From: Ornithinimicrobium sp. F0845
GTDB lineage: Bacteria > Actinomycetota > Actinomycetes > Actinomycetales > Dermatophilaceae
NCBI RefSeq assembly: GCF_023015765.1
Contig: NZ_JALKAL010000009.1
Span: 62,173-126,172, forward strand
Length of the DNA: 64,000 bases
Reading direction: 5' to 3'
The notes beneath the pieces were generated by a model, which was not told the origin of the DNA, did no database searches, and was given only the letters and a program-made list of their open reading frames with translations. Each line of letters starts with the position of its first letter. Position 1 is the first letter of the stretch. This document shows, piece after piece, positions 41,694 to 50,925 of this stretch. Position numbers and translations under genes: made by a program.

Positions 41694-41884
41694 TGGCCGC
41701 CCTTCTGCACGAAGCCGTGCACAAACTCCTCGGCGTTGGTCTCCAGCACGCCGTCGATCTCATCGAGGAGGTCATCCACCTCGGCGGTGCGCGCGGCATC
41801 CTGGCGCTGTGCCACCGGCGCCGCCGGCGTCGGCGTGTCCTCGTCGTCCCGCCGTGGCGGGCGCTTCTGCTCCTGACCGGCCAT
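41690..41884 (-). CDS. pup: prokaryotic ubiquitin-like protein Pup
   Basis: The protein has 64 residues and is highly polar. The Arc-binding helix ([23 protein letters not shown]) leads to the C-terminal FVQKGGQ. The terminal Gln must be deamidated by Dop before PafA can use it. GGAGG lies 7 nt before the ATG at 41884. It lies between dop and prcB as in other actinobacteria. Confidence 0.97.
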   Translation of the reverse strand: MAGQEQKRPPRRDDEDTPTPAAPVAQRQDAARTAEVDDLLDEIDGVLETNAEEFVHGFVQKGGQ

Positions 41885-41925
41885 GGTTGCCTCCTGGTGA
41901 CCGTCGACGTCTGCTAGGTCTGACC

Positions 41926-43440
41926 CTAACTGCCGCGGCTGACAAGGTGTGCCAGCAGGTCGTCCACGCCGGTCACCGCGTCGAGCAGCGACTCGATGTC
42001 CTCCCGTGAGCCCCGCAGCGGCTCCGGCAGCTGGACGCGACGCAGCTCCCGGCCGCCCGCCGCCGGCTCGAAGACCACCGAGTCCCACGACGCGGCCCGC
42101 ACCTGCCCAGCAAAGCGGCTGACGCACTGCCCGCGGAACCAGGCCCTGGTCTCCTCGGGCGGCTCCACCATCGCCGCGCGCACCTCCTCGTCACTGACCA
42201 GGGTCTCCAGCCGTCCGGAGGCCCGCATCCGGGCCGCCAGGCCGCGCGACGGCTCGAGGTCGGACCACTGGATGTCGATGGCGGACAGGCGTGGGTCGCC
42301 CCACTCCAGGCCGTCCCGGCGGCGATACCCGTCCAGCAGGGCCAGCTTGGTGACCCAGTCGACCCGCCCGACGCAGCGCATCGGGTCCTCCCCCAGGTCC
42401 GCGGCCACGGCGTCCCAGTGCCCCAGCACCTCGCGGGTGTCGTCGTCGACGTCCGCGCCGAGGTGCTCCTCGACCGCCTCGCGGTAGACGGCCAGGATCT
42501 CCAGGGCGGTCAGCTCCCTCCCGTCGACCAGCTCGACCCGCCGGGTCAGGCCGGGGTCGTGGGAGATCGCACGGATAGCGGCCACCGGGTCGGCGAGCTC
42601 CAGCGACGGGGCCCGGCCCGCCTCGATCAGGCCCAGGACCAGGCTCGTGGTCCCCACCTTGAGCAGGGTGGCGACGTCGCACAGGGTCGCGTCACCGACG
42701 ATCACGTGCAGGCGGCGGTACTTCTCCCCGAACGCGTGCGGCTCGTCCCGGGTGTTGACGATCGGGCGCTTCAGGGTGGTCTCCAGGCCGATCTCGGCCT
42801 CCATGTAGTCGGCCCGCTGACTGATCTGGAAGCCCGGCTGCTCGGAGAACTGGCCCAGGCCCACGCGCCCAGCCCCCACGAGCACCTGCCGGGCCACGAA
42901 GAAGGGCAGCAGCCCGGCGGCGATCGTCAGGAACGGCACCTCGCGGGGCACGAGGTAGTTCTCATGGGTCCCGTAGGACGCGCCCTTGCCGTCGACGTTG
43001 TTCTTGTAGAGGCGGACCGGGTCACCCTTCTCCGCCAGGGCCGCGGCGGCCGTGAGCATCACCTCGTCGCCCGCGCGGTCCCAGCGGACGACGTCCCGTG
43101 GGGTGAGCACCTCCGGGGAGGAGTACTCCGGATGCGCGTGGTCGACATAGAGGCGGGCACCGTTGGACAGCACCGAGTTGGCCGTCGCCGGGTCGTCGAC
43201 ATCGGTGAGCTGGCTGATGTCGGCCAGGGCCCGCGCGACCTCGAACCCCCGGGCATCGCGCAGCGGGGTCTCGTCGGCGTAATCCCAGCCCGAGCCGGTC
43301 GGCAGCGCGCGGCGCGGACCGGCCGACGTGGCGTAGGCGCGCACCACCAGCCCGGACAGGGCCACCGGGTTGGCCCGAGGGTCCCCCGGGCGGGTGATGC
43401 CGTACTCCGTCTCGGTCCCCATCACCCGGCGCACACCCAT
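41926..43440 (-). CDS. dop: deamidase of Pup / depupylase Dop
   Basis: The protein has 504 residues, longer than PafA, its paralogue. Motifs: GTETEYGITRPGDPRANPV, SNGARLYVDHAHPEYSSPEVLTPRDVVRWDRAGDEV, YKNNVDGKGASYGTHENYL, and [26 protein letters not shown]. It converts Pup-Gln to Pup-Glu and also removes Pup from proteins. It lies 41 nt before pup. Confidence 0.96.
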   Translation of the reverse strand: MGVRRVMGTETEYGITRPGDPRANPVALSGLVVRAYATSAGPRRALPTGSGWDYADETPLRDARGFEVARALADISQLTDVDDPATANSVLSNGARLYVDHAHPEYSSPEVLTPRDVVRWDRAGDEVMLTAAAALAEKGDPVRLYKNNVDGKGASYGTHENYLVPREVPFLTIAAGLLPFFVARQVLVGAGRVGLGQFSEQPGFQISQRADYMEAEIGLETTLKRPIVNTRDEPHAFGEKYRRLHVIVGDATLCDVATLLKVGTTSLVLGLIEAGRAPSLELADPVAAIRAISHDPGLTRRVELVDGRELTALEILAVYREAVEEHLGADVDDDTREVLGHWDAVAADLGEDPMRCVGRVDWVTKLALLDGYRRRDGLEWGDPRLSAIDIQWSDLEPSRGLAARMRASGRLETLVSDEEVRAAMVEPPEETRAWFRGQCVSRFAGQVRAASWDSVVFEPAAGGRELRRVQLPEPLRGSREDIESLLDAVTGVDDLLAHLVSRGS

Positions 43441-43449
43441 AGGGCAACC

Positions 43450-44031
43450 CTAGGTTGCCGCCGCCTGCGACGATGAGCCGGTGGTCGCGATCCGGTCCAC
43501 CACCTGCTGGACGAGCGCGCCATACTCCTGCGCGACCGCCTCGAGGTCCGTGTCACCGGGGTCGAAGAGGTGCAGGGTCCGCGTGCCGGCGGCCAGGCCC
43601 ACCATCAGGCAGGCCAGCTGGTCGGAGTGGCGACGAAGCAGCAGGGCGTCCTTCCCCTGGACTCCGTCTGCCTCGAACCGGCTGAGGAAGCGCTGACGGA
43701 ACTCGGCCCGTGCCGCCGCCGGGTCCGGGGCATCCGCGATCAGGTAGAGGGCGCGCAGCCAGGGCTCGGCGTCCGCATCCTCGCGGCGGGCCAGGACGCG
43801 ACGGACGAGCAGCTCACCGAGGCCCTCGAGCGGCACATCCGGCGCGAGCGGCTGCGGCTCCAGCGGGGTGGCGTCGGCATGGAGCTGCTCCTTGGAGCCG
43901 CCGACCTTCATCACCATCGCCGGCGACACCCCGGCGGCCGAGGCGATCTCCCGGATGGTGACCGCGGCATAACCACGCTCCCCGAAGAGCCGGCGTGCCG
44001 CCTGGAGGACCTGCTCCCGGGTGCCGCTCAC
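43450..44031 (-). CDS. TetR family regulator
   Basis: The protein has 193 residues. The N-terminal HTH reads REQVLQAARRLFGERGYAAVTIREIASAAGVSPAMVMKVGGSKEQL. The C-terminal ligand domain is unremarkable. The GTG at 44031 overlaps the MFS gene stop by 4 nt, so both are one unit, and the exporter is its likely target. Confidence 0.9.
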   Translation of the reverse strand: MSGTREQVLQAARRLFGERGYAAVTIREIASAAGVSPAMVMKVGGSKEQLHADATPLEPQPLAPDVPLEGLGELLVRRVLARREDADAEPWLRALYLIADAPDPAAARAEFRQRFLSRFEADGVQGKDALLLRRHSDQLACLMVGLAAGTRTLHLFDPGDTDLEAVAQEYGALVQQVVDRIATTGSSSQAAAT

Positions 44032-46070
44032 CGGATCGCCGGCTCGCTCGGGCGCGGACGGGAGCGGGGGATCCCGGTGACGATGTCGACGTCCAGCGTG
44101 CTGGAGGTGGATCCGATCTGGACGGCGCGGGAGCGGGTGCGTCCCGTGTCGTGGTCCACGACCGTGAGCACGTAGCGGCCCGGGGGTGGCAGCCCGATCT
44201 CGTAGGCGCCGTCCGCGTCGGCGTGCCGGGTGGCGACGTACTCCCCCGAGTGCCGGATCAGGGACAGCATCACGTCGCCGAGCGGCTCCCCGTCGTCGGT
44301 GATGTGCCCGGTGAGGAGCAACCGGCGGTTCATCCGGATCTGGTCCAGGTCGGCGTCGCCGAGGTGCTCCAGGCCGGACATCGGGCCCCACCCGTCGGCG
44401 CTGACCACGACGAGGTAGCGGCCGGCCCTGGGCAGCGCGAGGGTGTAACGGCCCGCGTTGTCGGTGCGACCCCAGTCGACGTGGCGGCCGTCGGGGTGCA
44501 GCACCGTGACCACGGCCTGCTTGATCGGGCGGTCCTGCTCGTCGGTGATGACACCGCCCACCACCACCTCGTTCTCGGCCTCGGGCTGCTTCACCTCGTG
44601 CCGCTCGGCGGCCAGCACCTCGCCGGGCACCTGGCGGCGGTCACCCACCGGCTGCGGCCGCGCGATGAAGGCGGCGATGAGGGCGCCCCCGAGTGCGGCA
44701 GCCGTCCCGATCCAGAAGACCAGCTGGTAGGCCTCGAAGCGGGGCACGGTCGGCATGCCCTCCATGGCCATCGCGGCGAACAGCGCCGCCACGAGCGCGC
44801 TCGCGCTCGACGTGCCGAGCGCCCGGAGGAGGGTATTCAGACCGTTGGCCGAGGCGGTCTCGGTGATCGGCACCGACCGCATGATCAGGGTCGGCATGGC
44901 GGCGAAGGCGAGGGCGGTGCCCAGCGAGGAGATCCCCGCGGCGATCACGACCTCCAGGACCGACCCGTGCAGGAAGGCGCGCAGGACGAACCCGACCGCG
45001 ATGACGATGGCACCGTTGATCAGCATGGCCCGCGGCCCGTAGACCCGGATCAGCCACGCGGCGACCGGCGACATGAGCACCATGAGGATGCCCTGAGGAA
45101 GGAGCACCAGGCCGGTCTCGATGACCGACAGGCCGAAGCCGTAGCCGGTCTCGACCGGCATCTGCACCTGCTGCGCGCTGGTCAGGAAGTTGGCGAACAT
45201 CGCCAGGCCGATGAGGATGGAGGCGGCGTTGGTCAGCAGCACCGTCCGGCGCATCGAGGTGCGGATGTCCACCAGGGGCTGGCCCTGCCGCAGCTCCCAC
45301 GGCACCCAGGCGGCCAGCACCAGCCCGGAGACGATCAGCAGGGACACGGTGAGCCGGTCGAACCACCCCCACGACCCGGCCTTGGAGACGGCGAGCAGGA
45401 AGCACGTCAGGGCGATCGAGAGCAGGACGGCGCCGACGTAGTCGAAGCGGCCCCGGGTGCGCACGGTGGACTCCGGCACCACCAGCAGCACCAGGACGAA
45501 CATGAGCACCGCGAAGCCGCCGGAGACCACGAACAGCATCTGCCAGTCGAAGTTCTCGTAGATGACCCCCGCGAGCGGCATCCCCACCGCGCCGCCGATG
45601 CCCAGCGTGGCGCTCATCAGCGCGACTCCGGAGCCGACCTTCTCGCTCGGCAGGTGGTCGCGCATGATGCTGATGCCGACCGGGACCAGGCTCGTGCCGA
45701 TGCCGGTGAGCCCGCGCGCGATGATCACCGGGGCGAGCGTCTCGCTCAGGGCACCCAGCGCCGAGCCGATGATGACCGAGCCGAGGCAGACCAGGAGCAT
45801 CAGCCGCTTGCCGAACATGTCGGCCAGACGGGACACGATCGGGGTCCCCACGGCTCCGGTCAGCAGCGTGATGGTGATCAACCAGGACGCGTTGTCGGTC
45901 GTGGTGTCGAGGATGTCCGGGAAGTCCGGCAGGAGCGGCAGCACCAGGGTCTGCTGCAGCGACACCAACGTGCCGCACAGACCGAGGACGGTGATGATGA
46001 GCCCGGTCGCGATCCCCTTGACGGCCTCGGGCGCTGGGTCGGGGCGAGTGGTGGTGGCGGACGTGGACAC
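44028..46070 (-). CDS. MFS exporter (DHA2-like) fused to two carboxypeptidase-regulatory-like domains
   Basis: The protein has 680 residues. About 14 membrane helices (residues 20-510) carry DHA2 features (SRLADMFGKRLMLLVCL, MSATLGIGGAVGMPLAGV). Two beta-sandwich repeats follow, roughly 525-600 (VVVGGVITDEQDRPIKQAVVTV, DNAGRYTLALPRAGRY) and 605-675 (LLLTGHITDDGEPLGDVMLSL, DADGAYEIGLPPPGRY). They resemble CarboxypepD_reg or CNA-B domains. With an even helix number they would be cytoplasmic, an unusual place for such domains. GTG 46070 has GGAG upstream. Confidence 0.85.
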   Translation of the reverse strand: MSTSATTTRPDPAPEAVKGIATGLIITVLGLCGTLVSLQQTLVLPLLPDFPDILDTTTDNASWLITITLLTGAVGTPIVSRLADMFGKRLMLLVCLGSVIIGSALGALSETLAPVIIARGLTGIGTSLVPVGISIMRDHLPSEKVGSGVALMSATLGIGGAVGMPLAGVIYENFDWQMLFVVSGGFAVLMFVLVLLVVPESTVRTRGRFDYVGAVLLSIALTCFLLAVSKAGSWGWFDRLTVSLLIVSGLVLAAWVPWELRQGQPLVDIRTSMRRTVLLTNAASILIGLAMFANFLTSAQQVQMPVETGYGFGLSVIETGLVLLPQGILMVLMSPVAAWLIRVYGPRAMLINGAIVIAVGFVLRAFLHGSVLEVVIAAGISSLGTALAFAAMPTLIMRSVPITETASANGLNTLLRALGTSSASALVAALFAAMAMEGMPTVPRFEAYQLVFWIGTAAALGGALIAAFIARPQPVGDRRQVPGEVLAAERHEVKQPEAENEVVVGGVITDEQDRPIKQAVVTVLHPDGRHVDWGRTDNAGRYTLALPRAGRYLVVVSADGWGPMSGLEHLGDADLDQIRMNRRLLLTGHITDDGEPLGDVMLSLIRHSGEYVATRHADADGAYEIGLPPPGRYVLTVVDHDTGRTRSRAVQIGSTSSTLDVDIVTGIPRSRPRPSEPAIR

Positions 46071-46207
46071 GCTGCTCCTGCGGAAAGTATGACGTGGGGT
46101 GGCGACGGTGGTGACCAGCGGGCGCCATCGACCAACGGACCACGACGGTGAACAAGCGTTCACCGGCAGAAGGCAGTGTAGCTGCCACGCTGTGACACGC
46201 TGAGTCC

Positions 46208-46570
46208 GTGCGCTACGCCCTGGACCTGATCGTGGTCGCCGTCTTCGTCCTGATCGGTCGCGCCACGCACGAGGAGGGCTTCGCCTGGTCCGGCACCCTC
46301 CAGGCGCTGTGGCCGTTCGTCGTCGCGCTCCTGGCGGGCTGGCTGGCTGCCCGGGCGCTGCGCCTCCCCCTGACAACCCCGCGGGCGGGCGGTGTGGTCT
46401 GGCCAGTCACCCTCGTCCTCGGTATGGGTCTGCGAGCCCTGTCGGGCCAGGGCACCGCCCTTCCCTTCATGATCGTGGCGACCCTCGTTCTGGGCGCGGG
46501 GCTCCTGGGGTGGCGACTGATCGGCACCCTCCTGGGCCGCGGCGCGATTCCCTCGGACCCCGAGTCCTAG
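46208..46570 (+). CDS. DUF3054 family membrane protein
   Basis: The protein has 120 residues and four helices. It matches DUF3054: an ALDLIVVAVFVLIGRATHEEG start, LWPFVVALLAGWLAARAL, and GVVWPVTLVLGMGLRALSGQGTALPFMIVATLVLG. The function is unknown. The GTG start is 137 bp from the divergent MFS gene. Confidence 0.88.
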   Translation: MRYALDLIVVAVFVLIGRATHEEGFAWSGTLQALWPFVVALLAGWLAARALRLPLTTPRAGGVVWPVTLVLGMGLRALSGQGTALPFMIVATLVLGAGLLGWRLIGTLLGRGAIPSDPES

Positions 46571-46581
46571 GCTGACCCGCT

Positions 46582-47763
46582 ATGGACACGGTGCTCACGG
46601 TCGCCATCGGCGTGCTCATCGTGGCGACCGGCGCGGTCCTGCTCACCTGGTTCGTCCGGTCCCGGCTCGTCCTCGGCACCCCGGAGGACCAGGCCACCTA
46701 CCAGGTCCTGCACGTCACCGGCCTGGCCACTCCCGAGCTGCGAGCGGGCCTGGAGGCGGGCGCCGAGAAGGCCGTCCGCCACCTCCGTGACCTCCTCGGC
46801 ACCCCCGCAGTGGCACTCACCGATGGCACGCGCCTCCTCGCCTGGGACGGCGTCGGGGCCGACGTGCACGCCCAGCACGCGGTGAGCCACGCCGTCAACG
46901 CCGTGCGGGACGGGTCCACGGTCGTCCTCGGGCCCGCGACCGTCGCGTGCCCGGACCCCGAGTGCCGGATCCGCCACGCCATCACGGCCGCGCTGACGAC
47001 CGAGGATCACCTGGTAGGGGCCCTGACGGCCTACACGGGCAACCGCCCGTCGGCGCGCCTGGTGCGGGCGGTCGAGGAGGTGGCACGCTTCGTCTCCGGC
47101 CAGCTGGAGCTCGCCGAGCTGGACCGCTCCCGCGCCAAGCTCGCCGAGGCCGAGATCCGGGCCCTGCGCGCCCAGATCTCGCCGCACTTCATCTACAACA
47201 GCCTCGGGGCCATCGCCTCCTACGTGCGCACCGACCCCGAGCACGCGCGAGAACTGCTCCTGGAGTTCGCCGACTTCACCCGCTACTCCTTCCGGCGGCA
47301 CGGGGAGTTCACCACCCTCGCCGAGGAGCTGCGCTCGGTCGAGCGCTACCTCGCCCTCGAGCAGGCCCGCTTCGGTGGCCGGCTGGAGGTCACGCTCCGG
47401 GTGTCTCCGGAGGTGCTCCCGGTCGCCGTCCCCTTCCTCTGCCTGCAGCCGCTGGTCGAGAACGCCGTGCGCCACGGGCTCGAGGGCGACGAGGGCCGGG
47501 GGCGGATCATCATCATCGCCGAGGACGCCGGCAACGAGGCGAGCATCAGCATCGAGGACAACGGGGTCGGGATGGAGCCCGAGCGAGCCCTGGAGAACCT
47601 CACCGGCGAGGGTGGTGACCACGTGGGGCTGGGCAACGTCGACCAACGTCTGCGCAGCGTCTTCGGCGACGAGCACGGGCTGGTCGTCGAGACCGCACCG
47701 GGGGCGGGGACCAAGGTCAGTATGCGGGTCCCCAAGTACTCCCCCGGCGTGCACGTCCACTGA
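46582..47763 (+). CDS. LytS/YehU-type sensor histidine kinase
   Basis: The protein has 393 residues. One N-terminal membrane helix (TVLTVAIGVLIVATGAVLLTWFV) precedes a GAF-like region (about 60-170). The His_kinase domain has the phospho-His in LRAQISPHFIYNSLGAI, and HATPase_c carries PLVENAVRHGL, EDNGVGM and GLGNVDQRL. It works with the LytTR regulator that follows. The adjacent symporter genes suggest control of solute uptake. Confidence 0.92.
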   Translation: MDTVLTVAIGVLIVATGAVLLTWFVRSRLVLGTPEDQATYQVLHVTGLATPELRAGLEAGAEKAVRHLRDLLGTPAVALTDGTRLLAWDGVGADVHAQHAVSHAVNAVRDGSTVVLGPATVACPDPECRIRHAITAALTTEDHLVGALTAYTGNRPSARLVRAVEEVARFVSGQLELAELDRSRAKLAEAEIRALRAQISPHFIYNSLGAIASYVRTDPEHARELLLEFADFTRYSFRRHGEFTTLAEELRSVERYLALEQARFGGRLEVTLRVSPEVLPVAVPFLCLQPLVENAVRHGLEGDEGRGRIIIIAEDAGNEASISIEDNGVGMEPERALENLTGEGGDHVGLGNVDQRLRSVFGDEHGLVVETAPGAGTKVSMRVPKYSPGVHVH

Positions 47764-47779
47764 CCTCCTCGGCGTGCCC

Positions 47780-47808
47780 TGACACTCACTTGACGCGCGG
47801 ACTAGTGT
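47780..47808 (+). promoter_or_regulatory. internal promoter of the LytTR gene
   Basis: TGACAC (47780-47785) and TAGTGT (47803-47808) are 17 nt apart. The -10 ends 7 nt before the ATG at 47816, predicting a leaderless transcript. Confidence 0.45.
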
Positions 47809-47815
47809 GCTCTCC

Positions 47816-48541
47816 ATGCCGTGCGTCCTCGCCGTCGATGACGAACCGCCCGCCCTGCGCGAGCTCGCGCACCTGCTCTCGCAGGACCGGCGCGTGGGCA
47901 GTGTGCTCACTGCGTCCGACGGCGCCGAGGCGCTCCGGCTGCTCGAGCAGGAGGACGTCGACATCGTCTTCCTCGACATCCGGATGCCGGGTCTCTCCGG
48001 GCTCGACCTCGCCCGGGTGCTCGCCCGGTTCCGGACGCCGCCGGCCGTCGTCTTCGTGACGGCCTACGAGAACCACGCGGTCGACGCGTTCGACGTCCAG
48101 GCGGTGGACTACGTGATGAAGCCCTACCGGCCCGAGCGGCTGGCCGCGGCCCTCGCGCGGGCCCTGGAGCACGTCGTCGGCAGTGCCTCCCCGGGCCCGG
48201 ACCTGCAGGACGAGTCGATCCCGGTGGAGCTGGGCGGCGTCACCCGCTTCGTGCGGCGCAGCGAGGTCATCTACGTCACCGCCCAGGGCGACTACGCACG
48301 CCTGCACACGCACCAGGGAAGCCACCTGCTGCGCACGCCCCTGACCACCCTGGAGGAACGGTGGGCCGACGCCGGGTTCGTCCGGATCCACCGCAGCCAC
48401 CTCGTGGCCCTGCAGCACGTCGAGGAGATCCGCGTGGACAGCGGCCGATACACCGTGTCGGTCGGCGGCCGGGAGCTGACGGTGAGCCGACGACATACTC
48501 GTGAGCTCAGGGACCTGCTCGTCAAGCGAGCGGGCGGGTGA
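47816..48541 (+). CDS. LytTR family response regulator
   Basis: The protein has 241 residues. The receiver (AVDDEPPALREL, IVFLDIRMPGLSGLDLA, VKPY-like VMKPYRPERL) is followed by a LytTR DNA-binding domain (VRRSEVIYVTAQGDYARLHTHQGSHLLRTPLTTLEERW, RIHRSHLVALQHVEEI). It pairs with the preceding kinase. The ATG at 47816 was chosen for the leaderless promoter. Its stop overlaps the next gene (GTGA), so it is coupled to the symporter module it may control. Confidence 0.93.
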   Translation: MPCVLAVDDEPPALRELAHLLSQDRRVGSVLTASDGAEALRLLEQEDVDIVFLDIRMPGLSGLDLARVLARFRTPPAVVFVTAYENHAVDAFDVQAVDYVMKPYRPERLAAALARALEHVVGSASPGPDLQDESIPVELGGVTRFVRRSEVIYVTAQGDYARLHTHQGSHLLRTPLTTLEERWADAGFVRIHRSHLVALQHVEEIRVDSGRYTVSVGGRELTVSRRHTRELRDLLVKRAGG

Positions 48542-48921
48542 GCGAGCCCGACGGGCCGGCAGGCGGCCGGGTCACCGTCACCCACCCGAGCCGCCAGCGC
48601 CCCCGGATGCGTCCGGCCCCGCTGACGCGTGAGATCGACGAACAGACAGGTCTGGGCGAGGTCTACATCTCCTCACTGATCCGCTCGCAGCTGCGGCTGG
48701 CCCTGGCGGTGCTGACGGTGTCCCTGGGCGTCCTGGCGACGCTCCCGTTGGTCTTCCACCTCTTCCCGGAGGTTGCTGCGGTCGAAGTTCTGGGCATCAC
48801 CCTGCCCTGGCTCGTCCTGGGTGTCGTGGTCTATCCGGCCATCCTGGGCGCGGCCTGGTTCTACGCCCACAACGCCGAACGGGTCGAGCGCGACTTCGTG
48901 GACCTGCTCGACGACCGATGA
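48538..48921 (+). CDS. DUF485-like small membrane protein
   Basis: The protein has 127 residues. A basic N-terminal tail is followed by two helices (LALAVLTVSLGVLATLPLVFHL and ITLPWLVLGVVVYPAILGAAWFYAHNAERVERDFVDLL). DUF485 proteins accompany acetate/cation symporters. It overlaps both neighbours by 4 nt. Confidence 0.8.
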   Translation: MSEPDGPAGGRVTVTHPSRQRPRMRPAPLTREIDEQTGLGEVYISSLIRSQLRLALAVLTVSLGVLATLPLVFHLFPEVAAVEVLGITLPWLVLGVVVYPAILGAAWFYAHNAERVERDFVDLLDDR

Positions 48922-50675
48922 GCCCGACGCTCGGCCTGGTCGCGATCCTGGCGACCGCGGTGGTCACCGTCCTGGTCGGGATCGTGGGCGTCCGCGCGGC
49001 CCGCACCACCAGCGACTTCTACGTCGCCTCACGCAGCGTGACCCCGTGGTGGAACGCCTCCGCCATCGGCGGGGAGTATCTCTCGGCCGCCTCCTTCCTC
49101 GGCGTCGCGGGCCTGATCCTGGCCTACGGCGCCGACATGCTGTGGTTCCCCGTCGGCTACACCGCGGGCTACCTGGTGCTCCTGGTGCTGGTGGCCGCCC
49201 CGCTCCGACGCTCCGGTGCCTACACCCTGCCGGACTTCGCGGAGGCCCGTCTGGAGTCCCTGCCCGCCCGCCGCACGGCCAGCGTCCTGGTGGTCACGAT
49301 CGGCTGGCTCTACCTGCTCCCCCAGTTCCAGGCGGCCGGACTGACCGTCCGCACGGTGACCGGTGCGCCCCGGTGGGTCGGGCCGGTCCTGGTCTGCGTG
49401 GTCGTCCTGATCGGGGTGCTGTCCGGCGGCATGCGCAGCATCACCTTCGTCCAGGCCTTCCAGTACTGGCTGAAGCTGACCGCGCTGGCCGTGCCCGCCG
49501 TCTTCATCCTCCTGGTGTGGCAGTCCCAGGGCTCCCCCACCGTCGACCAGGAGGCCCCGCCGGCCTTCGCCGCGGCCACGACCGTGCAGATCAGCACCGG
49601 CGTCTCGGTCGAGGTGTCCGAGCCGGTCCGGGTCCACGCGGAGGGTGTCGTCAACGGCGCGGTGGTGGACGGGCCCGTCGACCTCACCCCCGGGACGCAC
49701 GACCTGCGCCAGGGCACCGAGATCACCTTTCCGGCGGGCGCGCAGATCCCGCACGCCGACTCGCTCAGACCGTTGGGCGGGGCAGACTGGCTGCTTCCGT
49801 TGAGGTCCGACAGCGACTACCCCCTCTACTCCACCTACTCCCTGATCCTGGCCCTGTTCTTCGGCACGATGGGGCTGCCGCACGTGCTCGTGCGCTTCTA
49901 CACCAACCCCGACGGCCGGGCCGCCCGCCGCACCACGGTGGCGGTGCTCGGCCTCCTCGGGATCTTCTACCTCCTCCCGACCGTCTACGGAGTCCTCGGT
50001 CGGCTCTACACCCCCGACCTGCTGCTGACCGGGCGCACCGACGCGGTGGTGCTCCTCCTGCCCGGCCGGTTGATCGACGGTATGCCGGGTGACGCCTTGT
50101 CGGCACTGGTCACCGCGGGTGCGTTCGCCGCGTTCCTGTCCACCTCCTCCGGACTGACCATCTCGGTCGCCGGAGTCCTCTCCCAGGACCTGATCGGTCG
50201 CCGGGTGCGCAACCCGGTCCGGGCGTTCCGGCTGGGCGCCAGCCTGGCGCTGATCGTCCCGATCGCCCTGGCGCTGATCAGTCCCTCCCTCGGGATCGCC
50301 GACGTGGTGGGTCTGGCGTTCGCCGTGGCCGCCTCCTCGTTCTGTCCCCTCCTGCTCCTGGGCATCTGGTGGCCCCGGCTCACCGACGTGGGTGCCATCG
50401 CGGGACTGGTCACCGGGGGCGGTCTGTCCACCCTGGCCGTCCTCACCACCCTGGTCTGGGCGCCGGCCGGCGGCTGGTGGACACCGGCGCTGGCGCAGCC
50501 GGCCGCCTGGACGATGCCGATCGCCTTCCTGGTCATGGTGCTCGTCTCCCTCGCGACTCCGCGACGGGTCGCGACCGGCGTGAGCCGCACGATGATCCGG
50601 TTGCACACCCCCGAGAGCGTCGACCTCGACCGCGGCGACTGGGACCCCGAGGATCGCTGGCGCAGCCGGACCTGA
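48918..50675 (+). CDS. sodium:solute symporter (cation/acetate symporter-like)
   Basis: The protein has 585 residues and about 13 helices. SSS features: RTTSDFYVASRSVTPWWNASAIGGEYLSAASFLGVAG at the sodium site, GLPHVLVRFYTNPDGRAARR typical of ActP-like acetate symporters, and LSTSSGLTISVAGVLSQD. A soluble insert of about 100 residues (about 198-295) is longer than usual. It is coupled to the DUF485 partner and to the two-component system. Confidence 0.88.
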   Translation: MSPTLGLVAILATAVVTVLVGIVGVRAARTTSDFYVASRSVTPWWNASAIGGEYLSAASFLGVAGLILAYGADMLWFPVGYTAGYLVLLVLVAAPLRRSGAYTLPDFAEARLESLPARRTASVLVVTIGWLYLLPQFQAAGLTVRTVTGAPRWVGPVLVCVVVLIGVLSGGMRSITFVQAFQYWLKLTALAVPAVFILLVWQSQGSPTVDQEAPPAFAAATTVQISTGVSVEVSEPVRVHAEGVVNGAVVDGPVDLTPGTHDLRQGTEITFPAGAQIPHADSLRPLGGADWLLPLRSDSDYPLYSTYSLILALFFGTMGLPHVLVRFYTNPDGRAARRTTVAVLGLLGIFYLLPTVYGVLGRLYTPDLLLTGRTDAVVLLLPGRLIDGMPGDALSALVTAGAFAAFLSTSSGLTISVAGVLSQDLIGRRVRNPVRAFRLGASLALIVPIALALISPSLGIADVVGLAFAVAASSFCPLLLLGIWWPRLTDVGAIAGLVTGGGLSTLAVLTTLVWAPAGGWWTPALAQPAAWTMPIAFLVMVLVSLATPRRVATGVSRTMIRLHTPESVDLDRGDWDPEDRWRSRT

Positions 50676-50720
50676 CCGCTGGCGCAGCCGGGCCCGGTCG
50701 CTGGCGTACCTGGGCCCGAC
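50655..50720 (+). repeat. 22-bp tandem repeat spanning a stop codon
   Basis: Three units (50655-50676, 50677-50698, 50699-50720) begin CGCTGGCG and contain CC(G/T)GG(A/G)CC. The first encodes the last residues and stop of the symporter; the others lie beyond the stop. Confidence 0.75.
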
Positions 50721-50886
50721 CGCTCGTCCCGCCTCGGGCGCCGTTCGTCGCACCGCTGGGCACCGACGGGCGATCCCTTGCACCGTTGACCGCGCCATCC
50801 GACCGACCTCCTGCCGCCGCGCGCTCGCTCTCCCTAGCGTGTCGGGCGTCACAACGTCGTGGCCCCGACAGTGGAGGAGAGAACCC

Positions 50887-50925
50887 GTGTCCGACATCGC
50901 CCCACCCCCCACCGAGGAGTGCTGA
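50887..50925 (+). CDS. 12-residue leader ORF with Pro-Pro-Pro
   Basis: A GTG at 50887 preceded by GGAGGAG at good spacing opens an ORF encoding (V/M)SDIAPPPTEEC. Its TGA (50923-50925) overlaps the ATG of the next gene (TGATG). The triple proline followed by Thr is a context where ribosomes pause. It may be a coupling or regulatory leader for the symporter pair. Confidence 0.45.
   Translation: MSDIAPPPTEEC

Noticed and set aside
44641-46188. Long second minus-strand frame inside the MFS exporter gene
   Set aside because: It lies out of frame with a gene that has a full domain set and shows no motif of its own.
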